DNA of 18,065 nt from Gammaproteobacteria bacterium (GTDB lineage: Bacteria; Pseudomonadota; Gammaproteobacteria; UWMA-0217), in assembly GCA_027031685.1 (NCBI GenBank), contig JALVPS010000108.1, positions 1-18,065 on the forward strand, given 5' to 3'. Shown here piece by piece: positions 1 through 6,895 of the stretch (positions are counted from its first letter, which is position 1; every line of letters starts with the position of its first letter). The notes under the pieces are model-generated. The model had not been told where the DNA came from, made no database searches, and saw only the letters and a program-made list of their open reading frames with translations. A program made the translations under genes and the position numbers.

Positions 1-46
1 GGGGGAGACGGGGGGGACGCGGTCGGGGTGCCCGCGGCCATGGCGC

Positions 47-667
47 TCAGGGGCGCAGGGGCTGGGCCTGGCGGACGGCGGTGCGCTTGCGCATGACGCC
101 GCACTCGCGGCCGTCCTTCACCATGAAGTCGCTGCCGATGTGGCGGAAGCCGAGCCGCTCGTAGAACTGCTTGACGCGCTGGATGTCGTCCGGCCGGCGC
201 TGCTCGCCATAGTTGCGCGACAGGGGGTAGGCCTTGAGGCCGACGATGCAGTTCTCCAAGTCGATCATCTCGCTCATGCGGTGGAAGAACTCGGAGCCGA
301 TGCCCTGGCTGCGCAGGGCCGGGTCGATCTCGATCTCGTCCACGAACACCAGGCAGTCGCACAGCAGGCGCGCCTCGCTGGAATCGCTGCGCGAGCCGGG
401 CAGGTAGCAGACGCCGTTGTGGAAGGCCGTGTCGCGGAAGGCGGCGATGTCGGGGGTGATGGAATCCAGCAGATCGGCCATGTCGATCTGGTCGTAGCGG
501 GCCAGCGCCAGGTCCACGCGGTGCACGCGCATATGGCCCACCTCGCGCTCGCGACCCTCGTCATCGTCCCAGCCGACGACCTTGCCCTCGATCTCCAGCA
601 CGTAGTGACCCAGCTCCTGATCGGGGAGGGGCTTGATGGTGAATTGGTATTCGAGGTCTTCGAGCAT
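47..667 (-). CDS. GNAT-family N-acetyltransferase
   Basis: This 206-residue protein is probably a cytoplasmic acetyl-CoA-dependent N-acetyltransferase; the acceptor is unknown. The acetyl-CoA binding motif A is visible as R-x-Q-G-I-G at residues 119-124, after a beta strand rich in E, I and D (111-116). The C-terminus has the usual 'FYERLGF' segment near 168-174. The first 100 residues are acidic and do not look like a standard GNAT core, so there may be an extra N-terminal domain. The start ATG at 667 has a GGGGTGAT stretch just upstream, which could serve as ribosome binding site. The gene stands alone: the neighbouring minus-strand gene ends 107 bases upstream of it, and an AT-rich inverted repeat lies between. 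The fold is well supported; the substrate cannot be inferred. Confidence 0.85.
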   Translation of the reverse strand: MLEDLEYQFTIKPLPDQELGHYVLEIEGKVVGWDDDEGREREVGHMRVHRVDLALARYDQIDMADLLDSITPDIAAFRDTAFHNGVCYLPGSRSDSSEARLLCDCLVFVDEIEIDPALRSQGIGSEFFHRMSEMIDLENCIVGLKAYPLSRNYGEQRRPDDIQRVKQFYERLGFRHIGSDFMVKDGRECGVMRKRTAVRQAQPLRP

Positions 668-681
668 GGGATCACCCCGTA

Positions 682-699
682 TATAAGATTTTCCTTATA
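682..699 (-). promoter_or_regulatory. AT-rich inverted repeat in the promoter region of the 47-667 acetyltransferase gene
   Basis: TATAAG (682-687) and CTTATA (694-699) form a perfect 6-bp inverted repeat around a 6-base spacer, starting 15 bases upstream of the ATG at 667. On the minus strand either arm could act as a -10 element, but no convincing -35 is seen at 17 bases. In such GC-rich DNA this AT patch stands out. It is likely the core promoter, and its symmetry suggests a possible operator for a dimeric repressor. Confidence 0.5.
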
Positions 700-774
700 C
701 TATCATGGAACGCATGGATGGCGCCTGCCCAGCACGGTCGCTCCGTGAACTCGACCCCATGCTGCCGCGATGGA

Positions 775-1296
775 TCAAACGGCTGTTTGATCTGGATCAA
801 TTTCCGGCCCGCCGGTCAACGACTTTTGCATGCGAACGTGGCGTACTTCACCGAACAGCGTATGACCGGGGCCGAGCGGCCGATAGCCGTGGCGGCGGTA
901 GAAGGACACGGCCGCCTCCCGTGCCGCCAGCCGCAGACACGACAGTCCCGCCTGCCGGGCCGCCGCCTCCAGGGCGGCCAGCAGGGCGCTGCCCACGCCG
1001 CGACCGCGCCAGGCGGGGTCCACGGCCATGTAGCGCAGCACGCCGGTGGCGGGCGCCGCCGGGTCGCGATGCAGGCGGCCGCAGGCGATGACGCTGCCAT
1101 CCGCCAGCGCCGCCAGGCGATGCCAGGCGGTGGCCTCCAGTTCGTCGCGCTCGCTGCCGGGCGGCTGGTCCCAGGGGGCGCGCAGCACGGCCCAGCGCAG
1201 GCGGTAGTAGGCGGCCCACTCCGTTGCGCGCGGGGCGCGGATGCGCCACGGGGCCTCAGGCGAAGACGACCCAGGTGGTGGCGATGTACTTGACAC
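775..1296 (-). CDS. GNAT-family N-acetyltransferase, start uncertain
   Basis: This is a compact GNAT acetyltransferase. The recognisable domain begins at 'IRAPRATEW' and runs through 'YYRLRWAVLR', an Asp-Pro-Ala-Trp turn and the acetyl-CoA motif R-G-R-G-V-G, to a 'FYRRHGY' C-terminal strand. Family members usually begin with Met right at the 'IRxAxxxDW' segment. Here the codon at that place (1242-1240) is ATC, and no ATG exists nearby in frame. The first upstream candidate is a GTG at 1296, which would overlap the preceding dioxygenase gene by 41 bases and add about 18 low-complexity residues (Ser/Pro-rich). I give that coordinate, but initiation at a rare ATC near 1242 or a sequencing error is possible. 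It is the last gene of the operon that starts at 2948. Confidence 0.75.
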   Translation of the reverse strand: MSSTSPPPGSSSPEAPWRIRAPRATEWAAYYRLRWAVLRAPWDQPPGSERDELEATAWHRLAALADGSVIACGRLHRDPAAPATGVLRYMAVDPAWRGRGVGSALLAALEAAARQAGLSCLRLAAREAAVSFYRRHGYRPLGPGHTLFGEVRHVRMQKSLTGGPEIDPDQTAV

Positions 1297-1861
1297 CTTC
1301 CTGCACGGTGACGGCGCGGTGCTCGTGGGTCCAGAAGGGCGGGAACAGCACCAGCTTGCCCTGCTCCGGGCGCACCGCCACCTGCTGGTGCACGAACTCG
1401 GTCTCGCCGCCGGGGCCAGGCACGTCGTTGAGGTACCACAGGGCCACCAGCTGGCGCTCGGCCAGGGGACGGCTGTCGGCGTCCACGTGCCAGTGATAGT
1501 ACTCGCCGGGGCGGTAGCGCTGCACCTGATAGCCGAGGTCCTTGAACGGCCCCTTGAAGTAGGGAAAGGCCTCGCGGAACTCGACGATGGCCCGCCCCAG
1601 GCTGCGGAACAGCAGCTGGTCCACATCCTTCCAGGCCGGCTTGCCGCTCACCACCAGGTCGGTGGTCTTCTTGAGCAGCTCATTGAGATTGCCCGCCTCG
1701 CCGGCGCGGCCGGGCTGCTGCTCGTCGCCGGCGGCCTCGAAGCGGCGGATGATCACCTCGCAGGCCTCGACCGGCAGGGCGTTTCGCTGCTCGAAGATGA
1801 AGCTGTGCGGCTTGACCTCGCGCAGGGTCCTGAGCCGCGCCAGGGCGGGAGACTGGGACAT
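1256..1861 (-). CDS. 2-oxoglutarate/Fe(II)-dependent dioxygenase, prolyl 4-hydroxylase type
   Basis: This 201-residue protein is a predicted non-haem iron oxygenase that would couple oxidative decarboxylation of 2-oxoglutarate to hydroxylation of a protein or small molecule. The facial triad is visible: His125-x-Asp127 within 'YYHWHVDAD', and distal His181 in the 'FWTHEHRAV' stretch. Lys191, ten residues after His181, would bind the 2-oxoglutarate carboxylate, as in prolyl 4-hydroxylases. The double-stranded beta-helix core covers roughly 105-200. The N-terminal 100 residues are mostly helical and not assignable. The ATG at 1861 has no strong Shine-Dalgarno sequence. The gene lies 40 bases after the Sfum_1244-like gene and overlaps the following acetyltransferase, so the three are probably co-transcribed. 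The substrate is unknown. Confidence 0.85.
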   Translation of the reverse strand: MSQSPALARLRTLREVKPHSFIFEQRNALPVEACEVIIRRFEAAGDEQQPGRAGEAGNLNELLKKTTDLVVSGKPAWKDVDQLLFRSLGRAIVEFREAFPYFKGPFKDLGYQVQRYRPGEYYHWHVDADSRPLAERQLVALWYLNDVPGPGGETEFVHQQVAVRPEQGKLVLFPPFWTHEHRAVTVQEGVKYIATTWVVFA

Positions 1862-1901
1862 GGCGGCGCACCGTGTGCTGGCGGGAGGAAGGGCGATTGT
1901 C

Positions 1902-2948
1902 TTACAGGCGCGCTGCCTCCAGCAACTCGGCCAGGGGGCGGGCCGCGCCCTGCCCCACCCCGGCGTACAGCGCCAGCGCCTCGTCCATGACCTGGCGCCA
2001 GTGTTCGCGGCCGGCGGCCACCGCCGCGCGCAGGGCGGCGGCGTCGCCCCGCTCGTGCCAGTCCTGATAGCCCTGCCAGAGGCACGGGAAGAGCTGGCGC
2101 CGCAGGGGGGTGAAGGTGGAGAAATAGAAGTGCAGGCGGTCGGCGCGGCCTTCGTCCAGCAGCGCCGGCAGGGTGGACAGCACGTCCGCCAGGTTGTCGC
2201 GCACCGCCCGCGCCAGCAGCTCGGCCTTGCTGCCGGCCACCCCGGCCAGCAGGGCCTGCCAGTCGCCCTCGATGCCCCGCCCGGCGGCCACCTCGCCCAG
2301 CTCGTGCAGCACCAGGGTCTCGATCTGCCCGTCCACCAGCCGGTCCAGCAGGCCCTCCACGTCGTCCCGCGGCACGCCGCACCGGGCCACCGCCCGCCCC
2401 AGGGGGGTGTCGCAGCGGTTCCAGCGCCACTCCTGCAGGCGCTCCCACAGCAGGCGGCGGAAGGTCTCGCGCCGCACGAAGATGGTCTCGCCCAGGGTCA
2501 TGGCCGGCGGCGAGGCCAGGTCGCGGGCGTACTCGCGGCCGGCCACCAGCACCCGGCAGCCGTCATACTCGCGCACCGCCTCCAGATCGGCCAGGAAGAA
2601 GTGGGCCGCCGAGCCGCGCCCCAGCCCGGCGCTGTACACCAGGCCGTTGTCCAGGAGGCGGGCGTTGACCGCCGCGCTGTCGAAGGGGTCGTAGTGGGCG
2701 TCGGCCAGCGGCAGGGGCGTATAATCGCGGCCCTCCACCGCCTCCCACAGCTGTTCGCGCTCGCGCACCCACTGCCCCACGGCCTCGTTGGACAGCGGCG
2801 CGTCCAGCGCCAGGCGCTGCTCCCAGCGATACAGCTCGCGCATCTTCATGAGGTAGGTGCACAGGGTGAAATCCCCGGCGTGGCGCGCGTCGGCGATGAG
2901 GCAGTTGTGCTGCACGGCCTCCAGCAGACTGCGGTACTCGGGCTGCAT
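1902..2948 (-). CDS. conserved hypothetical protein, Sfum_1244-like family
   Basis: This 348-residue protein begins 'MQPEYRSLLEAVQHNCLIADARHAG' and continues 'FTLCTYLMKMRELYRWEQ'. I recognise this as the hallmark N-terminus of a conserved proteobacterial family without known function, labelled Sfum_1244 in databases; the name is from memory and not checked. It looks cytosolic and largely alpha-helical, with no signal peptide, no membrane segment and no catalytic motif I can name. Length agrees with my memory of the family. A good ribosome binding site (AGGGGGA) lies about 7 bases before the ATG at 2948. It is the first gene of a minus-strand operon with the dioxygenase and acetyltransferase, and is divergent from the gene at 3084. 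Confidence 0.8.
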   Translation of the reverse strand: MQPEYRSLLEAVQHNCLIADARHAGDFTLCTYLMKMRELYRWEQRLALDAPLSNEAVGQWVREREQLWEAVEGRDYTPLPLADAHYDPFDSAAVNARLLDNGLVYSAGLGRGSAAHFFLADLEAVREYDGCRVLVAGREYARDLASPPAMTLGETIFVRRETFRRLLWERLQEWRWNRCDTPLGRAVARCGVPRDDVEGLLDRLVDGQIETLVLHELGEVAAGRGIEGDWQALLAGVAGSKAELLARAVRDNLADVLSTLPALLDEGRADRLHFYFSTFTPLRRQLFPCLWQGYQDWHERGDAAALRAAVAAGREHWRQVMDEALALYAGVGQGAARPLAELLEAARL

Positions 2949-3083
2949 GGCTCCCCCTGGAAACCGCGTCAGGGGCGCGGATTTCCTACTGATTTGCTCT
3001 GGTATTCATGCTAGCATCCCGCCCGATCCGCCGCCAATGTACCGCGCGGCCACCGAGACATTCCCCAGCGAGGAACACAGCCC
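2949..3083. promoter_or_regulatory. divergent promoter region with a 10-bp palindrome
   Basis: This 135-base spacer separates two divergent genes and must hold both promoters. Its centre (2985-3017) is clearly more AT-rich than the flanks. A perfect palindrome ATGCTAGCAT sits at 3008-3017. In the plus direction it contains TG-C-TAGCAT, an extended -10-like element, about 67 bases before the ATG at 3084; no good -35 is seen. A GAGGAA at about 3069-3074 may be the ribosome binding site for the plus gene. Confidence 0.35.
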
Positions 3084-3650
3084 ATGCGTATCAAGGCGAA
3101 ATGGCACAAGAAGGGCAAGGAACGCAGCCTGGAGGAGCTGGCCAGCGCGCTGGCCTTCACCACCTGGCGCATCGGCATGCAGGGCGTGCTGCACCTGGAG
3201 AACGAGGGCTTCCAGACCGACACCCAGTCCCAGCGCATGGATGTGGTGGCCGAGTTCGCCGCCTTCCTCACCCACATCGTGGACCGCTACGCCTACTCGC
3301 GCATGAGCGGCGAGGAGCGGGCGCGCTTCATCAACGCCTTCGCCCTGAAGATGGCCGAGTTCATGCAGGACAACCGGCAGGACGTGGCCGGCCCCGGCGA
3401 CCATGCCGGCGCCTTCGTCGCGCTGCTCAACGCGCGCACGGACGACTACGCCGAATGCAGTTTCGACGACCGCGAGGGACCGGGCTTTTCCATGCGGCGC
3501 ACCTTCGGCGACCACGTGACGGCGGTCATGGGGGAGAAGGACCGGCGCTGGATCACCGACTACGTGATGGACGTGGAGACGCCCGAGGCGCTCAGGAACC
3601 TGAAGCGCGCCCTGCGCTCGCTGATGGGCTGGGAGGAACTGGCGGACTGA
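3084..3650 (+). CDS. hypothetical protein, 188 residues
   Basis: I do not recognise the family. The protein has a strongly basic start (K and R rich, residues 2-15), then a long, apparently helical, charged body with few prolines. It has no signal peptide, membrane segment or cysteine cluster (a single Cys, in 'YAECSF'), so it is probably cytosolic. Coding is well supported: plus-strand codons show the third-position G/C bias of the neighbours, and the frame runs cleanly from ATG 3084, preceded by a GAGGAA, to TGA. The gene is divergent from the Sfum_1244-like/dioxygenase/acetyltransferase operon, which may mean shared control, and is convergent with the small gene at 3702. No function can be given. 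Confidence 0.8.
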   Translation: MRIKAKWHKKGKERSLEELASALAFTTWRIGMQGVLHLENEGFQTDTQSQRMDVVAEFAAFLTHIVDRYAYSRMSGEERARFINAFALKMAEFMQDNRQDVAGPGDHAGAFVALLNARTDDYAECSFDDREGPGFSMRRTFGDHVTAVMGEKDRRWITDYVMDVETPEALRNLKRALRSLMGWEELAD

Positions 3651-3658
3651 GGAGGGCG

Positions 3659-3687
3659 CGCCGCGCCCGGCGGCCCCGGGCGCGGCG
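3659..3687. terminator. perfect 12-bp GC hairpin between convergent genes
   Basis: The arms 3659-3670 and 3676-3687 are exact reverse complements (12 bp, all G or C) with a 5-base loop. The hairpin starts 9 bases after the stop codon of the plus gene and ends 15 bases before the stop of the opposing minus gene. No T-tract follows on either strand, so it is not a textbook intrinsic terminator. Position and symmetry suggest a shared bidirectional transcription barrier or a 3'-end mRNA-stabilising stem. Confidence 0.6.
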
Positions 3688-3701
3688 GGAGGATCAGCGG
3701 A

Positions 3702-3896
3702 TCAGTTGACCCACTTGCCGTAGCCGTCGGTCTTTTTGGCGCGGCCGTCCTCGTAACCGGCCTCGTAAGCCTCGGTCACGCGCTGCTCCTCGCGCTTGGG
3801 ATGGCCCAGGTAGCCGGTCTGCCAACCGATGATGTAGTCCTCGTTGACACCCTTCTGCTCCATCTCGATCGTGGTTTGACGATACTCTTCGTTCAT
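3702..3896 (-). CDS. small conserved hypothetical protein, 64 residues
   Basis: A short acidic, aromatic-rich protein: 'MNEEYRQTTIEMEQKGVNED' at the start, a central 'WQTGYLG' and a C-terminal 'AYEAGYEDGRAKK' segment ending in a Trp. There are no cysteines, signal peptide or membrane segment. GTG at 3899 and ATG at 3896 are adjacent. The ATG is preferred because GAGGAG lies 7 bases ahead of it, against 4 for the GTG. The repeated Gly-Tyr/Glu-Asp-Gly pattern looks like a small helical domain with no assigned role. It follows the TrpD-like gene on the same strand after an 85-base gap. A 10-bp palindrome, GACAATTGTC (3912-3921), lies just upstream of the ribosome binding site. Confidence 0.75.
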   Translation of the reverse strand: MNEEYRQTTIEMEQKGVNEDYIIGWQTGYLGHPKREEQRVTEAYEAGYEDGRAKKTDGYGKWVN

Positions 3897-3981
3897 CACG
3901 CGTCTCCTCTAGACAATTGTCGATACTTGCAGTGAAACCGTCGCGTCCCGCCCGGCGGGGCGCCTTCACCTGCGGCGCGCC

Positions 3982-5079
3982 TCAGGCCGCGGCCCGGAAG
4001 CGCGCCAGCGCGGAACCGTCGTCCAGCACGCGCCGCACCCGGTCGGCCGCCGCCGCCAGATCCTCCGCCCGGCCCAGGTTGAACAGGGCGATGGCCCCGG
4101 CATAGGCCAGGCTGTCGCGGGCCGGCCCCGCCTCGCCATGGAGGGCCGCCAGGCCCGCCTCCGCCGCCGCCCTGCTCAGGGCGGCGATGTCCAGCGCCCC
4201 CGACCCGTCCGCCGCCAGCTCGGGCGGAATGGGCACGGCGCGCGTCCCCTGGCGGATGCCGAGCGCGGCCGGGTCGAGCTGCATGACCTCCTCCGGGCCG
4301 CGGTCGTGGTAGCGGACCAATGCCGCCGGCTGCTTGAGGGAGGGGGTGAGGCCGCCCTCCACGCCCCGCACGATGGCCGCCGTGTGGAAGCCGGAGAAAC
4401 GCGCCAGGTGGGCATAGATGGGGGGGTAGGCCTTGTGCACGTAGCCGGCCATCATGTGGGTGCGCGCCTTGCCGCGCACCGGCCCGACCAGCGTCTCGAT
4501 GGTGGTGATGATGGGCCGCTTGACGATGCGCTTGCGCAGGTCGGCCAGGGCGTGCAGGGCCGGGCAGAACTGCGCCTGGTCCACGTAGGCCCAGCCGATG
4601 TCGGCGTCGGCCAGCCGCGCCGCCGCCTGGTGCGTGGTCAGGTCCACCGGCGCGCCGGCGGCGCGCAGCACGCTGCGGTGGGTGACGCCGTACTTGGGAC
4701 CGATGGACTCCAGCCCGTGCGACACGGTGGGCACGCCGCAGGCCGCCATCACTGCCGGCAGGAAGGGCGACACCGGCAGGCCGCGCGTGAAGCCGTCGTA
4801 GGGGTCGCTCACGTCCAGCACCTCCGGCACCTCGGCCACGGCGGTGTCGGTCATCTCGCGCACCGCCTGCAGCGCGCCGGTGTACTCGTCCAGCGTCTCG
4901 CGCTTCATGCGCAGGGCGATGAGCAGCACGCCGGCCTGCACCGGGTCGGCCAGGCCCTGCAGGATCACCTGCATGGCGTCGTGCGCCTCGTCGTGGCTCA
5001 GGTCCTTGCTGTACTCGGGCCCGGTCGCCACCTTCTGGATGGCGGAGCGCATGATTTCCGGGGCGTTGAGTTCAGCCAT
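3982..5079 (-). CDS. TrpD-like protein (glycosyltransferase family 3 / anthranilate phosphoribosyltransferase fold), atypical
   Basis: This 365-residue protein has the layout of anthranilate phosphoribosyltransferase. It has an N-terminal helical domain with 'LRMKRETLDEYTGALQAVRE' (56-75), a core with 'VSHGLESIG' (119-127), 'FCPALHALADLRKR' (171-184), 'LVGPVRGKA' (197-205), and a C-terminal 'GAIALFNLGRAEDLAAA' helix pair (328-344). Key TrpD signatures are missing. The PRPP-binding GTGGD is replaced by S-D-P-Y-D-G (91-96), and the HGNRxxSSxxGSAD loop becomes HGLESIGPKYGVTHRS. It is therefore unlikely to make phosphoribosyl-anthranilate. TrpD relatives outside tryptophan synthesis (YbiB/TrpD2 type) are known. 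No trp gene is near. It lies downstream of ppx with a 94-base gap. ATG 5079 has an AGGA about 11 bases upstream. Confidence 0.8.
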   Translation of the reverse strand: MAELNAPEIMRSAIQKVATGPEYSKDLSHDEAHDAMQVILQGLADPVQAGVLLIALRMKRETLDEYTGALQAVREMTDTAVAEVPEVLDVSDPYDGFTRGLPVSPFLPAVMAACGVPTVSHGLESIGPKYGVTHRSVLRAAGAPVDLTTHQAAARLADADIGWAYVDQAQFCPALHALADLRKRIVKRPIITTIETLVGPVRGKARTHMMAGYVHKAYPPIYAHLARFSGFHTAAIVRGVEGGLTPSLKQPAALVRYHDRGPEEVMQLDPAALGIRQGTRAVPIPPELAADGSGALDIAALSRAAAEAGLAALHGEAGPARDSLAYAGAIALFNLGRAEDLAAAADRVRRVLDDGSALARFRAAA

Positions 5080-5123
5080 GGGCGGGTCGGTCCTGCTGCG
5101 GACGGCATCTAAAACGGCGCATG

Positions 5124-5154
5124 ATGCTATACCAGCGGTGCAAGTGACTGAATA
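5124..5154 (-). promoter_or_regulatory. possible promoter of the TrpD-like gene
   Basis: On the minus strand TATAGCAT (5131-5124) resembles a -10 element about 45 bases before the ATG at 5079. The matching -35 positions (TATTCA or TTCAGT) are weak. This AT-rich patch falls in the gap after ppx, so the TrpD-like gene may have its own promoter. Confidence 0.3.
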
Positions 5155-5173
5155 TCCCGATGGAGGGGGGCAT

Positions 5174-6664
5174 TCAGGCGTATTTCAGGCGCCAGCCGGC
5201 AGCCAGCGCCCGTTCCGCCTCCCGCGCCAGGTCGGCGGCGGTGAGGGGGTGTTCTTCCAGCCAGCCCGGCGCGAAGCGCAGCTTCAGCTGTCCGTCCTTC
5301 CATTTCACCCGCTCCAGGGGCACGGGCGTGTCGCGCCGGTCGCGGCGCAGCACCAGGGCCACGCGCAACAGCAGGGCCAGGTGCAGCAGCCGGCCCCGCT
5401 CGCGGGCCGGCAGCCGGTGCAGGGCCTTGCCACCCAGGCGGCGCCGCTGCAGGCGGATGAGCAGCGCCAGACGTTCCTGCTCCTGGCGCGAGAAACCGGG
5501 CATGTCGGCGTGGCGCACCAGGTAGGCACCGTGGCGGTGATGGCCACTGTGAGCCACCACGCGTCCCACCTCGTGCAGCTGCACCGCCCAGTCCAGCAGC
5601 TGGCGCTCCGCGGCCGTCACGCCCAGGGACGCCTCCCCCAACGTCAGCACCCGGTCCATGACCTGCTGCACGCGCGCTACCTGATCGGTGTCCACGCGGA
5701 AGGTCTTCACCAGGTGGGCGATGCTGCGACCGCGCACGTCGGCGTGGTGCAGACGGCCGGCCAGGTCGTACACCACGCCCTCGCGCAGGGCGCCGACCGA
5801 GATGCCCATGTGCTCCAGGCGGAAGGCCTCGAACACGGCGTAGGCGATGGCCGCCCCACCCACGAACACCGGCCGCCGCTCCTCGCTCAGGCCCGGCAGG
5901 TCCAGCGCCTCGCTGCGCCTCGCCGCCAGCAGCGCCTTGCGCAGGCGACGCAGGCCGCGCGCCGTGATGCCGCCCTCGCTCCAGCCCTGGGCGCGTTGCA
6001 CCTGGGCCACGCTGCGCAGGGTGCCGGAGCTGCCCACGGCCACCGCCCAGCCGCGTTCGCTGTAGGGCTGGATGAGTGGCAGCAGGGCCAGCTCGGCGTG
6101 GGTGACGGCCGCCTGCCAGGCCTCCGGCGAGATGTGCCCGTCACCGAAGAAGCGCCGCGTCATGCTCACGCAGCCCATGGACAGGCTCTCGCGCAGGCGG
6201 GTGCCGAAGCCCTCGCCCAGGATCACCTCGGTGCTGCCGCCACCGATGTCCACCACCAGCCGCCGCGCCGGCTCGCTGGGCAGGCTGTGCGCCACCCCCA
6301 GGTAGATCAGGCGCGCCTCCTCGCGGCCGGAGATGATCTCGATCTCGTGCCCTGCGGCCCGCTCGGCCTCGGTGATGAATTCAGCCGTGTTGCGCGCCCG
6401 GCGCAGGGTGTTGGTGCCCACGATGCGCACATTGCGCGGCGGCAGCCCTCCCAGGCGCTGGCCGAAGCGGCGCAGGCAGGCCAGGGCGCGGGCGCGCGTC
6501 TGTGGATCCAGACGGTTGGCCTCGTCCAGTCCGCCGGCCAGGCGCACCATCTCTTTGTGGCGGTCGAGCACCTGCAGCTGGTCGTTCTCCAGGCGCGCCA
6601 CCAGCAGGTGGAAGCTGTTGGAACCGAGGTCTATGGCGGCCAGGGTGTCGGCGGGCTGCGGCAT
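5174..6664 (-). CDS. ppx: exopolyphosphatase, Ppx/GppA family
   Basis: This 496-residue enzyme would release phosphate from inorganic polyphosphate and possibly hydrolyse pppGpp; Ppx and GppA are hard to separate from sequence alone. The actin-like ATPase core is clear: 'AIDLGSNSFHLLVAR' (10-24, phosphate-1), 'IVGTNTLRRARN' (81-92), 'SGREEARLIYLGV' (112-124) carrying the family's catalytic Glu, and 'VVDIGGGSTEVILG' (137-150, phosphate-2). A C-terminal HD-like domain contains 'LHEVGRVVAHSGHHRHGAYL' (363-382). Length matches E. coli Ppx. The frame stays open far upstream, but ATG 6664 is chosen because a strong GGGGAGGA precedes it by 5 bases and the family N-terminus starts there. It is divergent from the EgtC-like gene. 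Confidence 0.93.
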   Translation of the reverse strand: MPQPADTLAAIDLGSNSFHLLVARLENDQLQVLDRHKEMVRLAGGLDEANRLDPQTRARALACLRRFGQRLGGLPPRNVRIVGTNTLRRARNTAEFITEAERAAGHEIEIISGREEARLIYLGVAHSLPSEPARRLVVDIGGGSTEVILGEGFGTRLRESLSMGCVSMTRRFFGDGHISPEAWQAAVTHAELALLPLIQPYSERGWAVAVGSSGTLRSVAQVQRAQGWSEGGITARGLRRLRKALLAARRSEALDLPGLSEERRPVFVGGAAIAYAVFEAFRLEHMGISVGALREGVVYDLAGRLHHADVRGRSIAHLVKTFRVDTDQVARVQQVMDRVLTLGEASLGVTAAERQLLDWAVQLHEVGRVVAHSGHHRHGAYLVRHADMPGFSRQEQERLALLIRLQRRRLGGKALHRLPARERGRLLHLALLLRVALVLRRDRRDTPVPLERVKWKDGQLKLRFAPGWLEEHPLTAADLAREAERALAAGWRLKYA

Positions 6665-6895
6665 GGCATTCCTCCCCAGGGGGTGAGCGGCGGCCATGGT
6701 AGCAATCCGGCCGGTCACTGTCCGGCGCGGGAACGCCGCGTCCGCCACGGCGTCTGACAGGGAAGAGCAGACGTGCCGCCGGTCGCGAGCTGGCGCGGCG
6801 GGATTTGCGCCGGTTCGCGCTTCGCGCAAAAAGCACAGGCCAAACGGGCCCGCTGCCGCTAACATGCCAACATTGGACACCGCATGGACGAACCG
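6665..6895. promoter_or_regulatory. divergent intergenic region between ppx and the EgtC-like gene
   Basis: This 231-base spacer should contain promoters for both flanking genes, but I find no convincing -35/-10 pair. An inverted repeat with 7-bp arms (TTTGCGC at 6804-6810, GCGCAAA at 6824-6830; 13-base spacer) lies in the half nearer the EgtC-like gene. It could be an operator or a leader hairpin. I see no small gene in the stretch. Confidence 0.35.

Noticed and set aside
1..46. G-rich left edge
   Set aside because: It is too short to show a gene or a signal. It lies downstream of the first acetyltransferase gene, and nothing else can be supported.
2720..2725. Perfect TATAAT on the plus strand
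   Set aside because: It lies inside the Sfum_1244-like coding region, antisense to it, with no matching -35 and no plus-strand gene to serve.
3947..3959. CCCGCC-C-GGCGGG inverted repeat after the TrpD-like gene
   Set aside because: The stem would be only about 5 bp with a 3-base loop and no T-tract. Such short repeats occur often by chance in this GC-rich sequence.
4844..6757. A 637-codon open frame on the plus strand across ppx and part of the TrpD-like gene
   Set aside because: It is antisense to two genes with clear motifs. Its translation is rich in His, Gln, Ala and Gly with no recognisable domain, typical of the antisense shadow in GC-rich DNA.
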